Assembly: GCF_040954835.1 (NCBI RefSeq)
Contig: NC_090698.1
Span: forward strand, 1,238,501 to 1,302,500
Reading direction: 5' to 3'
DNA length: 64,000 bases
DNA from: Lepisosteus oculatus
Taxonomy: Eukaryota > Chordata > Actinopteri > Semionotiformes > Lepisosteidae
Shown here: positions 48,108-60,400 of the stretch, piece by piece
Layout: every line of letters starts with the position of its first letter
Position numbering within the stretch: the stretch's first letter is position 1
The notes under the pieces: model-generated
Told to the model about the DNA's origin: nothing
The model's input: the letters and a program-made list of their open reading frames with translations, nothing else
Database searches by the model: none
Made by a program: the position numbers and the translations under genes

Positions 48108-50430
48108 ATGGACTCCGATTTGGCCGCAGGTACGGCGCGTCGCTGCGTCTTTTTCTCGCTGCGTCTTTTTCTCGCTGCGTCTTTTCCCCACCCGTGTCGG
48201 ACCGCAGACTTCCTCGGCGGGTACGCGAGCCCGTGGCACCGGACGGTCACGCCACGGGTCACGCCACGAGTCGCCACGGCCTCCGCAGCCGGAGTGGAGC
48301 GACTGCTCGTGCGACACCAGCTTCGGTGTCCGAGCAGACCGCGAAACTCGTGCGAGATGCAGGAGCCTCCATCTCAGACCTCCAGAACAACTGTCGCCAC
48401 CTCGCATTGCGGAGAGAAACGCGATTCGTAATCCCTCTAATCCTCAGTAAACCTCCGCGGTCTGTTTAATGTGGCTCGGGCTGCGGGCACAGGGAGAAAC
48501 CTGCAGCAGGGCGCTGTCGCCTGTTGCGCTAGCAGGGCGTTTCTCCTCCGCATACCTCCCCTGGGACCGGTTCTGACACCCGCTGCCCAGCCCGTTCTCG
48601 CCAGACAGGCTTTTCTTGCCAAAAACAACAGCAACCTCGGCGCTGAGCGCGCAGGCGGCGGCGTGCGCGCGCCGCTCGTGGCACCTGGCCGCGGCGCGGG
48701 GACACGGGACCCGTCTCGCGCGCGAGGTGGCTTCCGGCCTGACTGGAGCTTCTCAGTGTGGCGCGGGGGGGGGGGCGTTCGGGCCAGAGAGCTCGGTTCT
48801 GCCTCAAACCGCGGTTGTGCAGGCGACCAAGACCCTGAACAGAATTTACACGGTGTTTGCACTTGTAGGTGCAGTCGTCTAGCTGACTGAGCTCAGGTCC
48901 CCTCCCCGGCTGCAGACTAAAGAGACTCAGTTCCTTCAACCTGAGCAGCCAATCGTTTTCTACAACCAAAACCACACTCACAAGCCCACGTCAGCACGTT
49001 CTTCATTATGCTCCCCGCGTCGACCCCGAAAATGGGAAAATCCTCATTTTTCTCGACTGAGGCGCTCAAACCTTCCAGGAAAGGTGGGATTGAGGGTAGT
49101 GGGAGAGGGTTACTCCGGTTCACACCTTAATATTCGCTCGCTTGACAAAACCGTGGACTGATCTGTCGTCCACCCTGGCTGGCCACGCGAATGGCGATAC
49201 GGTAGTCTTCGCTGGCCACAGGACTCCAGCCCCCCGGGCAGCCCCGGACTCCCCTGCTCCGCGAGCTCCCGGTGTGACCCTGACCCCCGGCTCCGCGAGC
49301 TCCCGGTGTGACCCTGACCCCCTGCTCCGGGAGCTCCCGGTGTGACCCTGACCCCCGGCTCCGCGAGCTCCCGGTGTGACCCTGACCCCCGGCTCCGGGA
49401 GCTCCCGGTGTGACCCTGACCCCCGGCTCCGGGAGCTCCCGGTGTGACCCTGACCCAGCCCGACCCTCTGCTTCTCTCCAGCGGCCGAATGTCACGACAA
49501 ACCGGCGGGAGCCGTGGAGCCCAAGATCGAGGGCAAGTCCAGCCAGGAGGTCAACGCCTTCTGGAGCAAAGACAAACACCAGGAGAAGGTGAGCCGGCGG
49601 CCCGAGCACGAAAGGCGGGTTCGGTGAACCAAGCGGCACCGCTGCCGACCCACCGCACCGCTCCTCTCTCTTTCAGGACAAGAAGGACCACCACAAACAC
49701 GGCGAGAAAAAGCACAAGGAGGGCGACAAGGACCACCACAAACACGGCGAGAAAAAGCACAAGGAGGGCGAGAAAAAGCACCACAAACACGGCGAGAAAA
49801 AGCACCACAAACACGGCGAGGGGGGCGATTCGGACAGCTCCTCTTCCTCCAGCGGCGGGGACGACGGGAAGGTAGGGCGCCGAGATGAACCCCTCGCGTC
49901 ACCTTCACTCTGAAAAAGACATTTCAGTAGCCCCCAAGCCTCCAACGTAAGCGCGCACTCCTGTGACAAAGTGAAAAGTGCACCGCAACCCGTCTAGACC
50001 TGCGGCTCTGAAGACCAGCAGGTGTCTCGCGAATGTTCGCGTCCTCGGGAAAGCAGCGGTCGCTTCCGTGTCCGGCTCGCTTCCGGTCAGCCCGCTGCGC
50101 ACAGAGGCGCTGCCCAGCGACAGCCCCAGGCTCGCACCCGGCGCAGCAAAGCGCTGTAGGACGAAGGCAGCGCTCGGAGTGGAAGACCGTGCCCACCGGC
50201 TCCCTGGTGGTAAACGATGCGATTCGACCGCCCGATGGCCGTGCCCCCCCCGTACTACTCGCGTCGGTTCATCGGGGAGCGGGGGTGTCGGCTGATTCAG
50301 CCACCCGGGACTGAGCAGCTCCAGGCGGCTGCAGGAGCCACTCGGGCTGCTGCTCCGGTCTCACCGTCTCCGCTCTGTTTTCCAGGGGAAAGGCAAGAAG
50401 GAGAAGAAGCACAAGGACAAGAAGCACTGA
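48108..50430 (+). CDS. Small Lys/His-rich, dehydrin-like protein; function unknown
   Basis: Coding exons are 48108-48129, 49482-49588, 49677-49871 and 50386-50430 (phases 1, 0, 0), giving 122 aa. I do not recognise the family. The N-terminal third, with VEPKIEGKSSQEVNAFWSKD, has ordinary composition. The rest is built from repeats DHHKHGEKKHKEG (45-base DNA unit, two copies) and EKKHHKHG (24-base unit, two copies). A phosphorylatable acidic Ser run, DSDSSSSSSGGDD, and a basic end, KGKKEKKHKDKKH, follow. Composition and order (K/H/G-rich plus Ser run) resemble plant histidine-rich dehydrins. This is probably convergence and suggests a disordered, metal-, acid- or membrane-binding protein (inference). 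There is no signal peptide or membrane segment. A good AATAAA follows at 50505 and four clean introns argue for a real gene. Confidence 0.78.
48137..48190. repeat. 16-bp tandem repeat, three units
   Basis: TCGCTGCGTCTTTTTC repeated three times directly after the first donor of the Lys/His-rich gene. Confidence 0.8.
49225..49460. repeat. 34-bp minisatellite with palindromic core
   Basis: About seven units of 34 bases: CTCCGGGAGCTCCCGG followed by TGTGACCCTGACCCCCGG. Several units hold the perfect 14-base palindrome CCGGGAGCTCCCGG. Others have CCGCG on the left. It ends 25 bases before exon 2 of the Lys/His-rich gene. Confidence 0.93.
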
Positions 50431-50504
50431 CGGCCCTCTGGCCAGCCCGCAGCGTCTCTCCGACCTGCATCCTTACAGTGATGGCCGCTTCCGAAAGCTG
50501 CATG

Positions 50505-50510
50505 AATAAA
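50505..50510 (+). terminator. Polyadenylation signal of the Lys/His-rich gene
   Basis: AATAAA 75 bases after the stop codon, in GCATGAATAAAACTACGTG. Confidence 0.7.
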
Positions 50511-50701
50511 ACTACGTGACTTCACACCTTCTTCTTGGTCCGTTTCTTTTCTGCCCACGGGCCTGTTTGCTCAGGAATTCGCCCTGACAGGTGGCGGCTG
50601 TGACGGGCTCTGGAAAGTGGGGGCGGTTTTTCCATAGCGTCTGCTCTGGGGGTGGGAATTAAATACCACCACAAACACAGGAAGAAAGCATAAAACAAAC
50701 T

Positions 50702-50707
50702 TTTATT
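50702..50707 (-). terminator. Probable wdr62 polyadenylation signal
   Basis: Minus-strand AATAAA about 740 bases downstream of the wdr62 stop. The two convergent genes would thus end about 190 bases apart, tail to tail. Confidence 0.55.
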
Positions 50708-51444
50708 TTCTTTAAAGACCGATTAAAAGGTGCAATATAAAACAAGGACAAGGACACAAAAAGACAGATTTTCACTCTTTACCAGCGTTCCTCAAGGCAC
50801 AGACTGGTATGAATATAAAAACAGCAAAATATTTACATCACAGCTTCACAATCTCCCACAACCACCGCAGTCTATCTGCTTCGCTCCCTTTCTTTGGTTT
50901 CGTAATAAATACTGCTCCCCACCCCACATTCAAACGCAAAACAATAAAATAACAATGCTGTACATATCAATATCACACACGCTTGTGACCTTAAGAACCC
51001 GGGAGGAAAGTGCACGGCGCAATTCACATGAAAACTGTCCTGTGTCAACGCTAACCGCATATATAGATATAAGACTGTATAATGAATAAAAATGATGTAT
51101 CGTCGTTCCTTAGAAGCAGCAGGTACCGAAGAAACAAAAGAAAGGCGCTGCAGGTGAAGGTGCCGGCGTGGACAGCCAGTGTGGAACTCGAAGTCCACTC
51201 CCAGGGCAGCCGCCATCACGAGCGAGAGACGGCACCCACGGCGGTCTCATCAGGACGGAACGTGCTCTGGCCACGCCGCGGGATTTTTAAAAAGTTACCG
51301 CAATATCTAAAACGCAAAGCGCCGACAAAAATAACTCATTGACAAGCAGGCTCTGCAGGCAAAAGCCCAGGGACACTGCTGGAGGACAGGGGTACGAGAA
51401 GGCCGCCCTGGGGCGGATGACTGGTTTAGAGCCGCGGACGGCCC

Positions 51445-54400
51445 TCAGCTGCAGTCCAGCTTCCTGGCGGTCATCCTCAGCAGCTGCTCGGAGTAGCGCT
51501 CCAGCAGGGCCTGCGTGCGCGCATCCTGCAGCTGACGGGAGGGCGAGGGCGTGGCCTGGGCGGGGCCGCGCACGGCCTCCAGCTCCGTCTGCACCGCCGA
51601 GAAGGCGTCGGCCAGGACGGACTTCATCTGCTGCTCCGCGCCGCCCGCCGCCAGCTGGGGAGGGGAGAGGGAGGGCTGCTGAGCGCTGTAGGCCAACGCC
51701 CTTGATGTGCTTGTGTGATCAACGTATGGAGGGGCAGGACTGAGCCCGCGCGCTCACCTGGCAGTACAGAGACACGGCTTTCTTCAGCGCCTGCTGCAGC
51801 TCCTTCACCACGCGCTGGCAGGCCTGCAGGCTGACGGGCTCCTGGCACGAACCTGGACACAGACAGAGTCAGAGCGGCGCCAGCGGGAGGCGCAGGGGGC
51901 TGTCCGGGCACCGCCGTGGGGCGACTGGCTTACCGGTGTCGGTGTCGGGGGCCCGGCTGCCCTCGGTGGGCGTCTCCGTCTCGGGCTCGGTCCGCAGCGG
52001 CTCAGGTACCGGCGTGGGAGCCCTCGACCCGCCAGCGTGGCTCTGGAGCCTGGCGACGGGCCCGAGACTCGCCCAGGAGCGGGCCGGGCTGCAGGCCTGC
52101 GACTGCAGGCTTTCCTCCACGCTGTCCAGGTAGCTCTTCCCTTCCTTGCCCAGCGACCTCATCTCGGTGGGCGTGACCAGCGCCGCGGGCCGAGGGGTGT
52201 CCAGGGAGTGCCGCCGGGGCGGGGGGGCCGGGGCCGCCGGGGCCAGGTCGAGGCGCAGGCCGGCCCTGGCGCGGTGATTCCCCGGAGGCGGCCTGGCGCC
52301 CGCGGGGGGGTGTCCTGCCGGCGGGAGGTTCTCCTTGGCCAGGTCCAGAGCAGAGGAGGCCCGCGTGCCAGCGCCCTTGCACGGGACGCCCTGGTCCTCC
52401 GCAGCTTTGAAGTTGAGGTTCTCTCCCAAGGAGCTGCAGCGCGACATCTTGGCGCGAGAACTGGCGGTGGCGCCCATGTAGCTCTGCCAGGGCGCCCTGG
52501 CGGCGGCGGCAGGCGCGGCCTCCTTGCAGGGCCCAGGCAGGGACTGTCGGCGGGGAGCCGCCGTAGCCACGCCAGGCTCGGCGTCCTCGCGGGAGCACGG
52601 CTGTGCCCCGGCCTGGGGGCCGCGGGCCGGCCCGTCATCTGGAACAGATCCAAAGAGGTGTCGAAGGTGAAACACCAACTATCAGAGTTCAATGGCCAAG
52701 TAACCCCCCCCCCCCCATCAACCGGAGCGCACAAGGAGCAGAGCAAGAGGACGCAGAGAGGAAGAGGGGAAAGTGGCCAAGTGTGACCGGTGCTCCTCCC
52801 CCAGCAGCCCGCTGCAGAGAACCCAGTGCCCAGGCAGCACAGCCACAGGTGTCTAGTGTCCCACTCGGGCAGGCCACACACACCTCCCGGCCCGACTCCC
52901 AGCAGGGGCCCCGAGATCGTCCGTCGGCACTGGGGGGGGCGCTGTCGTCTCCGGTCGGAGCTTTTCCTTTGGACTGAGGATAAGGGGCCCGTCAGACACG
53001 CGGCAAGAGACGCGCGGCGCCCCTCAGCCTTGCCAAAGCCTAGCTCTGCGCCAATCGCTGCCCTCATGGATCAGGGCTCCCGCGTACGCGCTTTACAGAT
53101 ATATTAACCCTCACATTTAAACAGCAAGTCACTTTCCTGTGAAAACACAGGCCCCTTCTTTCCATAAAAAAGGCAGGAGGGGAGACTAGGTAGTTTACAA
53201 AACCACCACCTTGGCGTGAGGAAACACTTAGTTTCTACATTATTCCTCAAAACTGTGACCATGATTGCATTTATCGGTCTTGAAAAGGCAGGGTGATAGC
53301 ACAGACAGGCTCCCAACTTGGGGCCCTTGCAGTTCAGTCTACGCAGAGCTGGTTGGGTCTGTGCTCTGCAGACCCAGGTCTAGAGCCACAAAACGCATTT
53401 CTATCTTGACGGGGGAGGCCAAAAAGACACCGGCCAAAACTCAAGAGCTGCATCAGTTAGTTTCTCAGTTCTCCCCGAGACGAAATAAGAACGTGGAACA
53501 AAGGTTACAAAACGAGATAAACTAATCAGTAGTCAACTGATTGTCCAGCCCTTTTGCTACTCGGTAATTAAATAATCTCATCCACCTCCACCCATTTCCT
53601 TAAAGAAGCCAAGGACCTTCTCTAGCACACAGCTAGACAGTTCGTTCCTCACTCCCACAACCCTTTGTGTCAAGAAGTGCCTCTGAATCTTCGTTTTAGA
53701 TGTACTTTTGTTTCTGTGTTAATCTGCTGGGTGAAAGTATCAGGTCTCTGTCATCTTTGCTGATCAAGACTAAAGAGAGCCACTTCCTTTAAGCTGTCCG
53801 TGTAGGATAAACCTCACAGCCTAAAAAGAGTCTGGTTGCTTGCCTCCACTGATTCCAGAAAAGCAGAACCTAGTCTGCGATACGGTGACCAGAACTGCAC
53901 ACAATTTAAATGCGACATTACTATGTACCCCATTTCACAATTTTAACAAGATTACTCCATTTCTGACAAAATCGCCTAGATTTTTTTGTGCCTTCTTTTA
54001 AAAAAAAAACACACACACACACACACACACATGTGTAAACGTTTCAGCATTCAGATCTTTTCCAAATGTATCCTCCACAAGCTCAGCGCTTCCCTTTCGG
54101 CGTCGATAGCTTGTTTTTGCAATCTCTATGCAAAACACTGCACTTGCCTACCAGAAGCTTTCTGCCAGGTATCTGCCCAGTTCTACACTTGATGTACAAG
54201 GAGAAACACCAGGGCTCACCTGCGCGACTAGAATTTCCCCCCCGAGATGAGGCCTCGGACTGGTCCGGATGGCATTCACAACCGACCTGAAAGGAAACGC
54301 AGACAATTATTTCCCTTCGTCCAGCGCTTCTGGGTGTTCCTCTCCATTTTGAGAGACCCAGAATCACGACCTCCGGGCCCCTGGAAGACTCTGACCCTGT

Positions 54401-57400
54401 TCAGAGAACCAAACCGAGAGCAAAGCATGGGGCTGCAAAGACCAAGGCGGCTCAGAAACGCCAGTGACCATCTTCTCTCCCGGACGGCACAGACACAGAG
54501 CAGCACAGGCCGAGCACCGGGTTCGAGGGGCACCTGGGCACTACCTCTTCCGAGAGAAAATAATCCCACACAGGCGCTGGGTACTCATAAGGCACACAAC
54601 CGTTCTTTAAAATCTTCAAGACGAGCCGAACCTCCGGAGCGATCCTCTCCTGGCTGAGGGTGCCGTCGCTCGGCTCCTCTTCAGAGATCCCGGCGTGGGG
54701 TGCGAAGGGCCGAGGGGGGAGAGCGGCTCCCAGCCTGAAACACAACACGTGGCGTCACGGCAGGGACCCCGACAGACGAGCGCCCTGCCCTCCGCCCCCG
54801 CTAGCGTGAAACCCCTCCCGCGGGCTGACCTGGAGCGGGCCTGGCAGCGCGACAGGAACCGGGCCGAGATGCTGAGCCGAGGGTTCAGGAAGATGCTTTC
54901 TGCCGACGGCCTCAGGTCCCGCAGGTCCGTGTCAAACTTCTCTGCGCAGAGGGAGGACAGACGGGGCGTTAATCCGAGCAGGGGTAGGACGCGTCCCGCT
55001 CGAGCCAGTGAAGCCACCTGGGGAGCAGACAGCCGTGCCCGGGGAGCCCAGCATACCGTTGGCCAGGTCGTCAGCCAGGGTGCCGAAGTGGCGGTGCAGA
55101 AGTGTCTCCTGTTCCGGGGTCATGGCCAGAGAGGGGCTGGTCTCCTCCTCCTCCTCTTCCTCGTCCACGCCGGAGCTGCCCGTTGAGCTGGCCTGGCTGA
55201 GGGAGTCGGCGTCTGGGGGGAGGAGGGGCAGTGAGAGGGGAGGTACAGTGGTGCGCGTGCTCACGGGCGGCGGCGGCGGCGGCGTGATCCACGTGGCTCA
55301 CCGTCCCCGGGCCGGTCCTGGCTGGAGGCCTGGCTCTCGGCGGAGCCCACGCAGCAGGCGCTGTCCGGGCTGTGCTCCACGGGCCGGCGCCGCACGCCTC
55401 CGCCCCTGCACAGCTCCTTCACGTCGAAGTCGCTGCGGACACAGGAGACGCGTCACGGCGAGTCGTCTCATCTCCCCGACGGAACCAGCCCCCGGGCCGG
55501 GCAAGGGCCTTACCTGTCGGCGACAGTCGAGAGCGCCGTGCTGTTGGCCGGGTACAGGATGTCGTCGCTGGTCTCCGGCAGGTCGGGGTCCGCGGGGAAC
55601 GTCTCCTCGCTCTCCAACAGCTGCGGGAATCCCGGGCGCCGGAAACCGGCCACAAACTGGCCCTCCGACACCTGCAGAGCAGAAAGAGAAGGGTCCGCTA
55701 CCCGTAATTATTCCGGTCCACACAAGTGCAACGAACGCGCGACTTGCGTGAAAACACGAACGGACAGCAATGAAACACACCGACGGGTCACGAAAGGAGC
55801 GAGGCGCAGCGAGCGAGAGAGCACAACAAACTCCAGAGAGAGACGATAACCGAGCAGCCGGCACCGACCTCCTCCTCCTCGCCGATCAGGCTGTCCAAGC
55901 TCTGGGGCTGGAAGTCGGTGTCCTCCGGGTCGGGCCCGCCGCTGGCCGGGCCCTGCTCTCGCGGGGGGCTGGGCGACAGGGGCAGCTGCAGCCGCGTGGC
56001 CAGGACACTGCGGAGAGCCTGGGGGTCCGACTGCTCCGCCCAGCGGCCCCGCGGCTGGTAGGGGCTTCCGGGGAGGCGCTCCGGGGGCTCCTCCGCACAG
56101 CTCTCCGCGGCGCCCTGGCAGGAACAGCGGAGGCACAGAGACGGAGAAAGGGATATCAGTACAGGAACGGAGCCAGAGAGCACCGCAGACGCACATGCAG
56201 AGGGCCAGCCCTACCAGTCGCTTGGCCCACAGCGGCAACCTCCCATTCGTCTGCAGGAACGCAGGGTCCACAAAGCCTGAGAGAGAAGAACGAGGCAAGA
56301 GGGGAAATAAAAGAAAGAAAGACAAGACCGAAATCAGCCAGACGGATCAGACCAACCTGTTTTGAAACTTCAAACAGCTTCTCCTTAAAGTAAAACCGAG
56401 GTAAATCAGTTATACCCTTTGTTTTATCATCATGATGCCTTCAGCTTTTACACTTAACACTAGAGAAGAGTTTACTAGAACCCTTCTTCAATGGCAGCGT
56501 GCAGAACGGTGCCTTATAATGCTCAACCCTTTCAGCTGGTGCAGGAGACCCAGTCTCTCTGTTCTGCGGATACTGAAGTGAAACCCCTCTTGCTCACTCT
56601 CCTGCCCCACTCACCAGGGTCGGAGGTGTCCCGGGCCGGGGTCTGGAGGCACTCCTCCTCCTGCTCGTCCTCCTCCGTCTCCCCCTCCTCGCCTGTCTGG
56701 GCGGGCTGGCTGCTGGGCACGGTGATGTAGGTCTGTCGCCTGAGGGCAACGCCAGAGAGCTGTCAGGGTGGCCCATGTGGATCTGGCTGCTCCCCAGGCT
56801 AGGCCATACCCACCGATGCCCCGAGTGCTACCTGATAAAGTTGGCCTCGGCAGAAGTGTTGGGCGCCCCCTCACTGCGGCTGGCCCGCCTGACCTCGGCC
56901 AGCCTCTTCCTCATGGAGTTGGTCATCTGGGAGTCCAGCCTCCACACAAACACACAGCTGGGGACGCATGGAGACGGAGATCGTTACAGACGCGTTAACA
57001 GACCTGAAAGAATAACTCCCACCTCTTCTTAAAACCATTAGTGTTTCACACAGCTCCCCGAGGCTCGTGTGTGGGACGTTTTATCTATCGAGGGGTCTGT
57101 GTTCTCCGTTTAATATAATACCTCACCTAGCGGCACGACACTCACCTGTCCCCCGCCACAGTGATCAGGTGCCTGCAGTCCTGGCTGAACCTCATTCCTG
57201 TCACAATCTCTGAGGAGACAGAGAAACAGAGGAAAGAAATCATTTCAACTTGTACCCTTGCAGATACATGGTAGCAACAAAAATGCGAAACAAATCCAAA
57301 AATGAAAGAGAGGGCGAGTTAAGGCCGAGAGCCAGTACCTGAGTGTCCAAACACCGTCGCCACGCACTCTCCGGAGTAAAAGTCAAAGATGCAGATGTTC

Positions 57401-60400
57401 TTGTCGGAGCAGCTGGTGGCCAGGAACATTCCTGAGGGGTCCATCTGCACCTGCAGAGACAAGACCGGGGGGCGCTTCAGGCACCGTACACAGGCTTAGC
57501 GATTCCTCGATTCCAGAAAGAGGAGCTCCAATAAGAATCAGAAGCTGCCGAGTTTAGAGTTTACTGCCCGGAGGGTGAACGGTGAGAGCAGGGAATGTTT
57601 CTGCGCAGACCAGCAGCACTGAAATAAGAGGCCAGAGGGCATGTGGGATCTTGTATTGGCTCCGGCAACAACTATGTACTCTGCAGTAGCACACAATGTG
57701 CTAGGACAACACAACAAAACATTTCTACCTACGCAAACAGATGAGGATCACGTTTTCATCTTTTCCAAACTCTCAGTGACAAGACCCCAGTGAGGCTTGA
57801 GAGGGCACCGTTGCAGAGAAGCTAGGTGGAACCTGCAAAACCATGGGCATGCTGCTCTTGGGCCCCGCCCCCACCCACCCCATCACACCCCTCCTCTGCC
57901 CCACCCCTGCCCTCACCTTGAGCACCGTCCCCTCGTCGCTCAGGGAGCCCTTGAAGCACCTGCTCAGCTTCCCACTTCTCACGTCGTACACCCTGCGGGG
58001 ATCAGACAGCCGTCACGAGCAGGCCGACGTGGGCCGGGAAAAGAAGGTGCAGCTGACCTGAAGGAGACGCGCGGCCGATCCGCTGTGAGCACCCCGGGCC
58101 GGTCCCAGGACCCCAACTCACCTCTCACTCTGCCCAGAGGCTCACACACCAAATTACTTTGGTCTCTTTTTGTCCTTTCATAAACAGGACAAACTGCCTT
58201 TCAATGCATCTTGCTTGCGTTTCATAAGCAGCTTAAGATCTCCAACCTTTGAGGAGCCCAAAAAAATTTGCAAGGTTTCCAAGCAAGCAGCTTGAACCCT
58301 TCACCGCAAAGACAGGACAGGTGTGTGGGTCCCCAGGCTCAGGAGTGGGGAACCCCTGCTTCACCGGACCTCGCCACAAAGCAAGCGCATCCTCCCAACA
58401 CCTTTCGGCAAGAGGCCGAGAGAGGAAGGGTGTGCAAGTCCTCAAACCGTCTTTGCACTACATGGCGGCACATCCCTCTCCGACTGGCAGCAGTCGGTAC
58501 CGTACCGGACGTTCCGGTCCTGGCAGCCGATGGCGGCGTGGGTGCGCGTGGCGTCCAGGGCCATGTCGTACAGCGTGGCCTTCTCCACCACGTGGTGGGA
58601 GCGCGAGAAACTGAGGCCTTCGGACGTCTGGAGGAGGGAGAGAAATCAGGAGAACGTCTTTAAAACCACCCTGAGCGGAGGATGATATGCAGCTCCACTG
58701 TTACAGCAAATCGAGCAAAGGTTCTTAATATCTTGAAGCTACTTAGTTTTGGATTTATACAATGAAAGACTTATATAGTGCATTCATGATTCACAGACTG
58801 TCCTGGCCAAAGGTAGCTGAGATTTCCTAGTAAACCAAACACTGATAATGGAACACAGGAAGCAGCTAATCCCTTCTGCAACTACACAGACGGAAGATAC
58901 TTGTCGGACAGATGAAAGAGAATAAACATGATCGCAGCAGTGTGTATCGGAGCTTTCCCTCGTCTGCGTTCGCCTCGGTGCTGCGGTGGGTTCGGGGGAG
59001 TAATGTCGGCCCACCTTCTCCGCAGTCCGGAAGTAGATGCTCTTGTCGGCACCACAGCTCACCACGCGCAGCTCCGGAAGGGCTCCTGCGTACACACCCG
59101 CACGCACCCTGTTACACGACCTGATCGCCACGACGCCCGGCACAGCGCGGCGCCCAGCGCCCATCCCCGCTACCTGTGAACTTGACGGCGGTGATGGAGG
59201 CGGAGTGGTCGTCCAGGGTCTGCTCCAGGCTGTAGTCGCTCTCCGCGCTCAGGACGTGAATGAGGCGGTCCCGGCTCGCGGACGCCAGCAGGGTCGTTCC
59301 TGAGGGACACCAGCGAGCAGTGGGAATACGAAAACACCTCGCGGGGCCCCTATCGCGCGAGTGGGGCAGTGGGGCAGTGGGGCCGGCCCCTCACCTGGCT
59401 CCGGGCTGTAGTACTCCAGACACAGCACCTCCGAGTCGTGGGCCTCCACCTTCACCACCTCATCCAGGAACTGCAGGCTGTAGATGCTGCCGGGCACAGA
59501 GCGAGAGAGACGAGCGCTCAGGCAGGCGTGGACGGCCGAGGTGCGGTCCGGCGGAGCGTGGCACTGTGCCGTCTCACCTCAGGTTGCCGCCACGGTCCCC
59601 GGACGCCAGGTGCTGCCCGTCAGGACTGATGCCCAGAACCCGAATGCCAGCCTTGCTGTCGGCCCCGTTGACCTCCCCCCGCTCCGGCCCGTCCTTCAAG
59701 TGCTGGACGCTGTTCCCCGCGTACACGATCTTCAGCAGGTCCTGCGAGACCGCCGCGCACGGACAGCATTACGCGGGAACAAGAGACCGGAGACGCCACA
59801 AACACCGCAGGAGGACGATCGGTCTCGTCCGAACAGCGCGCCCCAGCCGGTCTGCGACCTTTGCCACCCGACCAGCCGGAGGAGGGCGGCCGTCAGGGAC
59901 CGCTCACAAGCAGAGCCTTGCACTGCCCAGCACTGCCACCCGTCTGAACCGCAGAGCCGACGCCGAGGGAGGGGGAGCACATGCACGAGGCCGCAGTCGG
60001 GAATAAAACTGCTCCCCCAACAAGGGGGAACCCCGGAGGCACAGAGAGAAACTCGGCCCCCCACACGGCGACCCCCCAGTGCCTTACGTGGCTGTACAGG
60101 TTCCGGCGGTAGCCGGTGAGATGGGGCCGGGGCGGCCCGGTGTCGCAGTGCCACAGCCGGATGGTGTTGTCCGAGGAGCAGGTCAGGAAGGAGCCGGGCG
60201 GCAGGCAGCCCGACGAGGAATCCTCCAGCTCGGGATAGGTCTGCAGGGCGTGGGGAGAAAAACAAGCAGCATTTCAAAGCTTCCAGGAATACAGCACTGA
60301 GCAAAGACTGCAGAGCCTAGAGTCTAGTGTGTCAATGTCCATGAACCCTTTAAATTTAGTCAACTGTAGAAAGCCACGTGGTTCAGAAAACACCAGATTG

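Noticed and set aside
49225-49460. CRISPR-like regular 34-base repeats
   Set aside because: The units are head-to-tail without unique spacers, in an intron of a vertebrate gene. It is a minisatellite.
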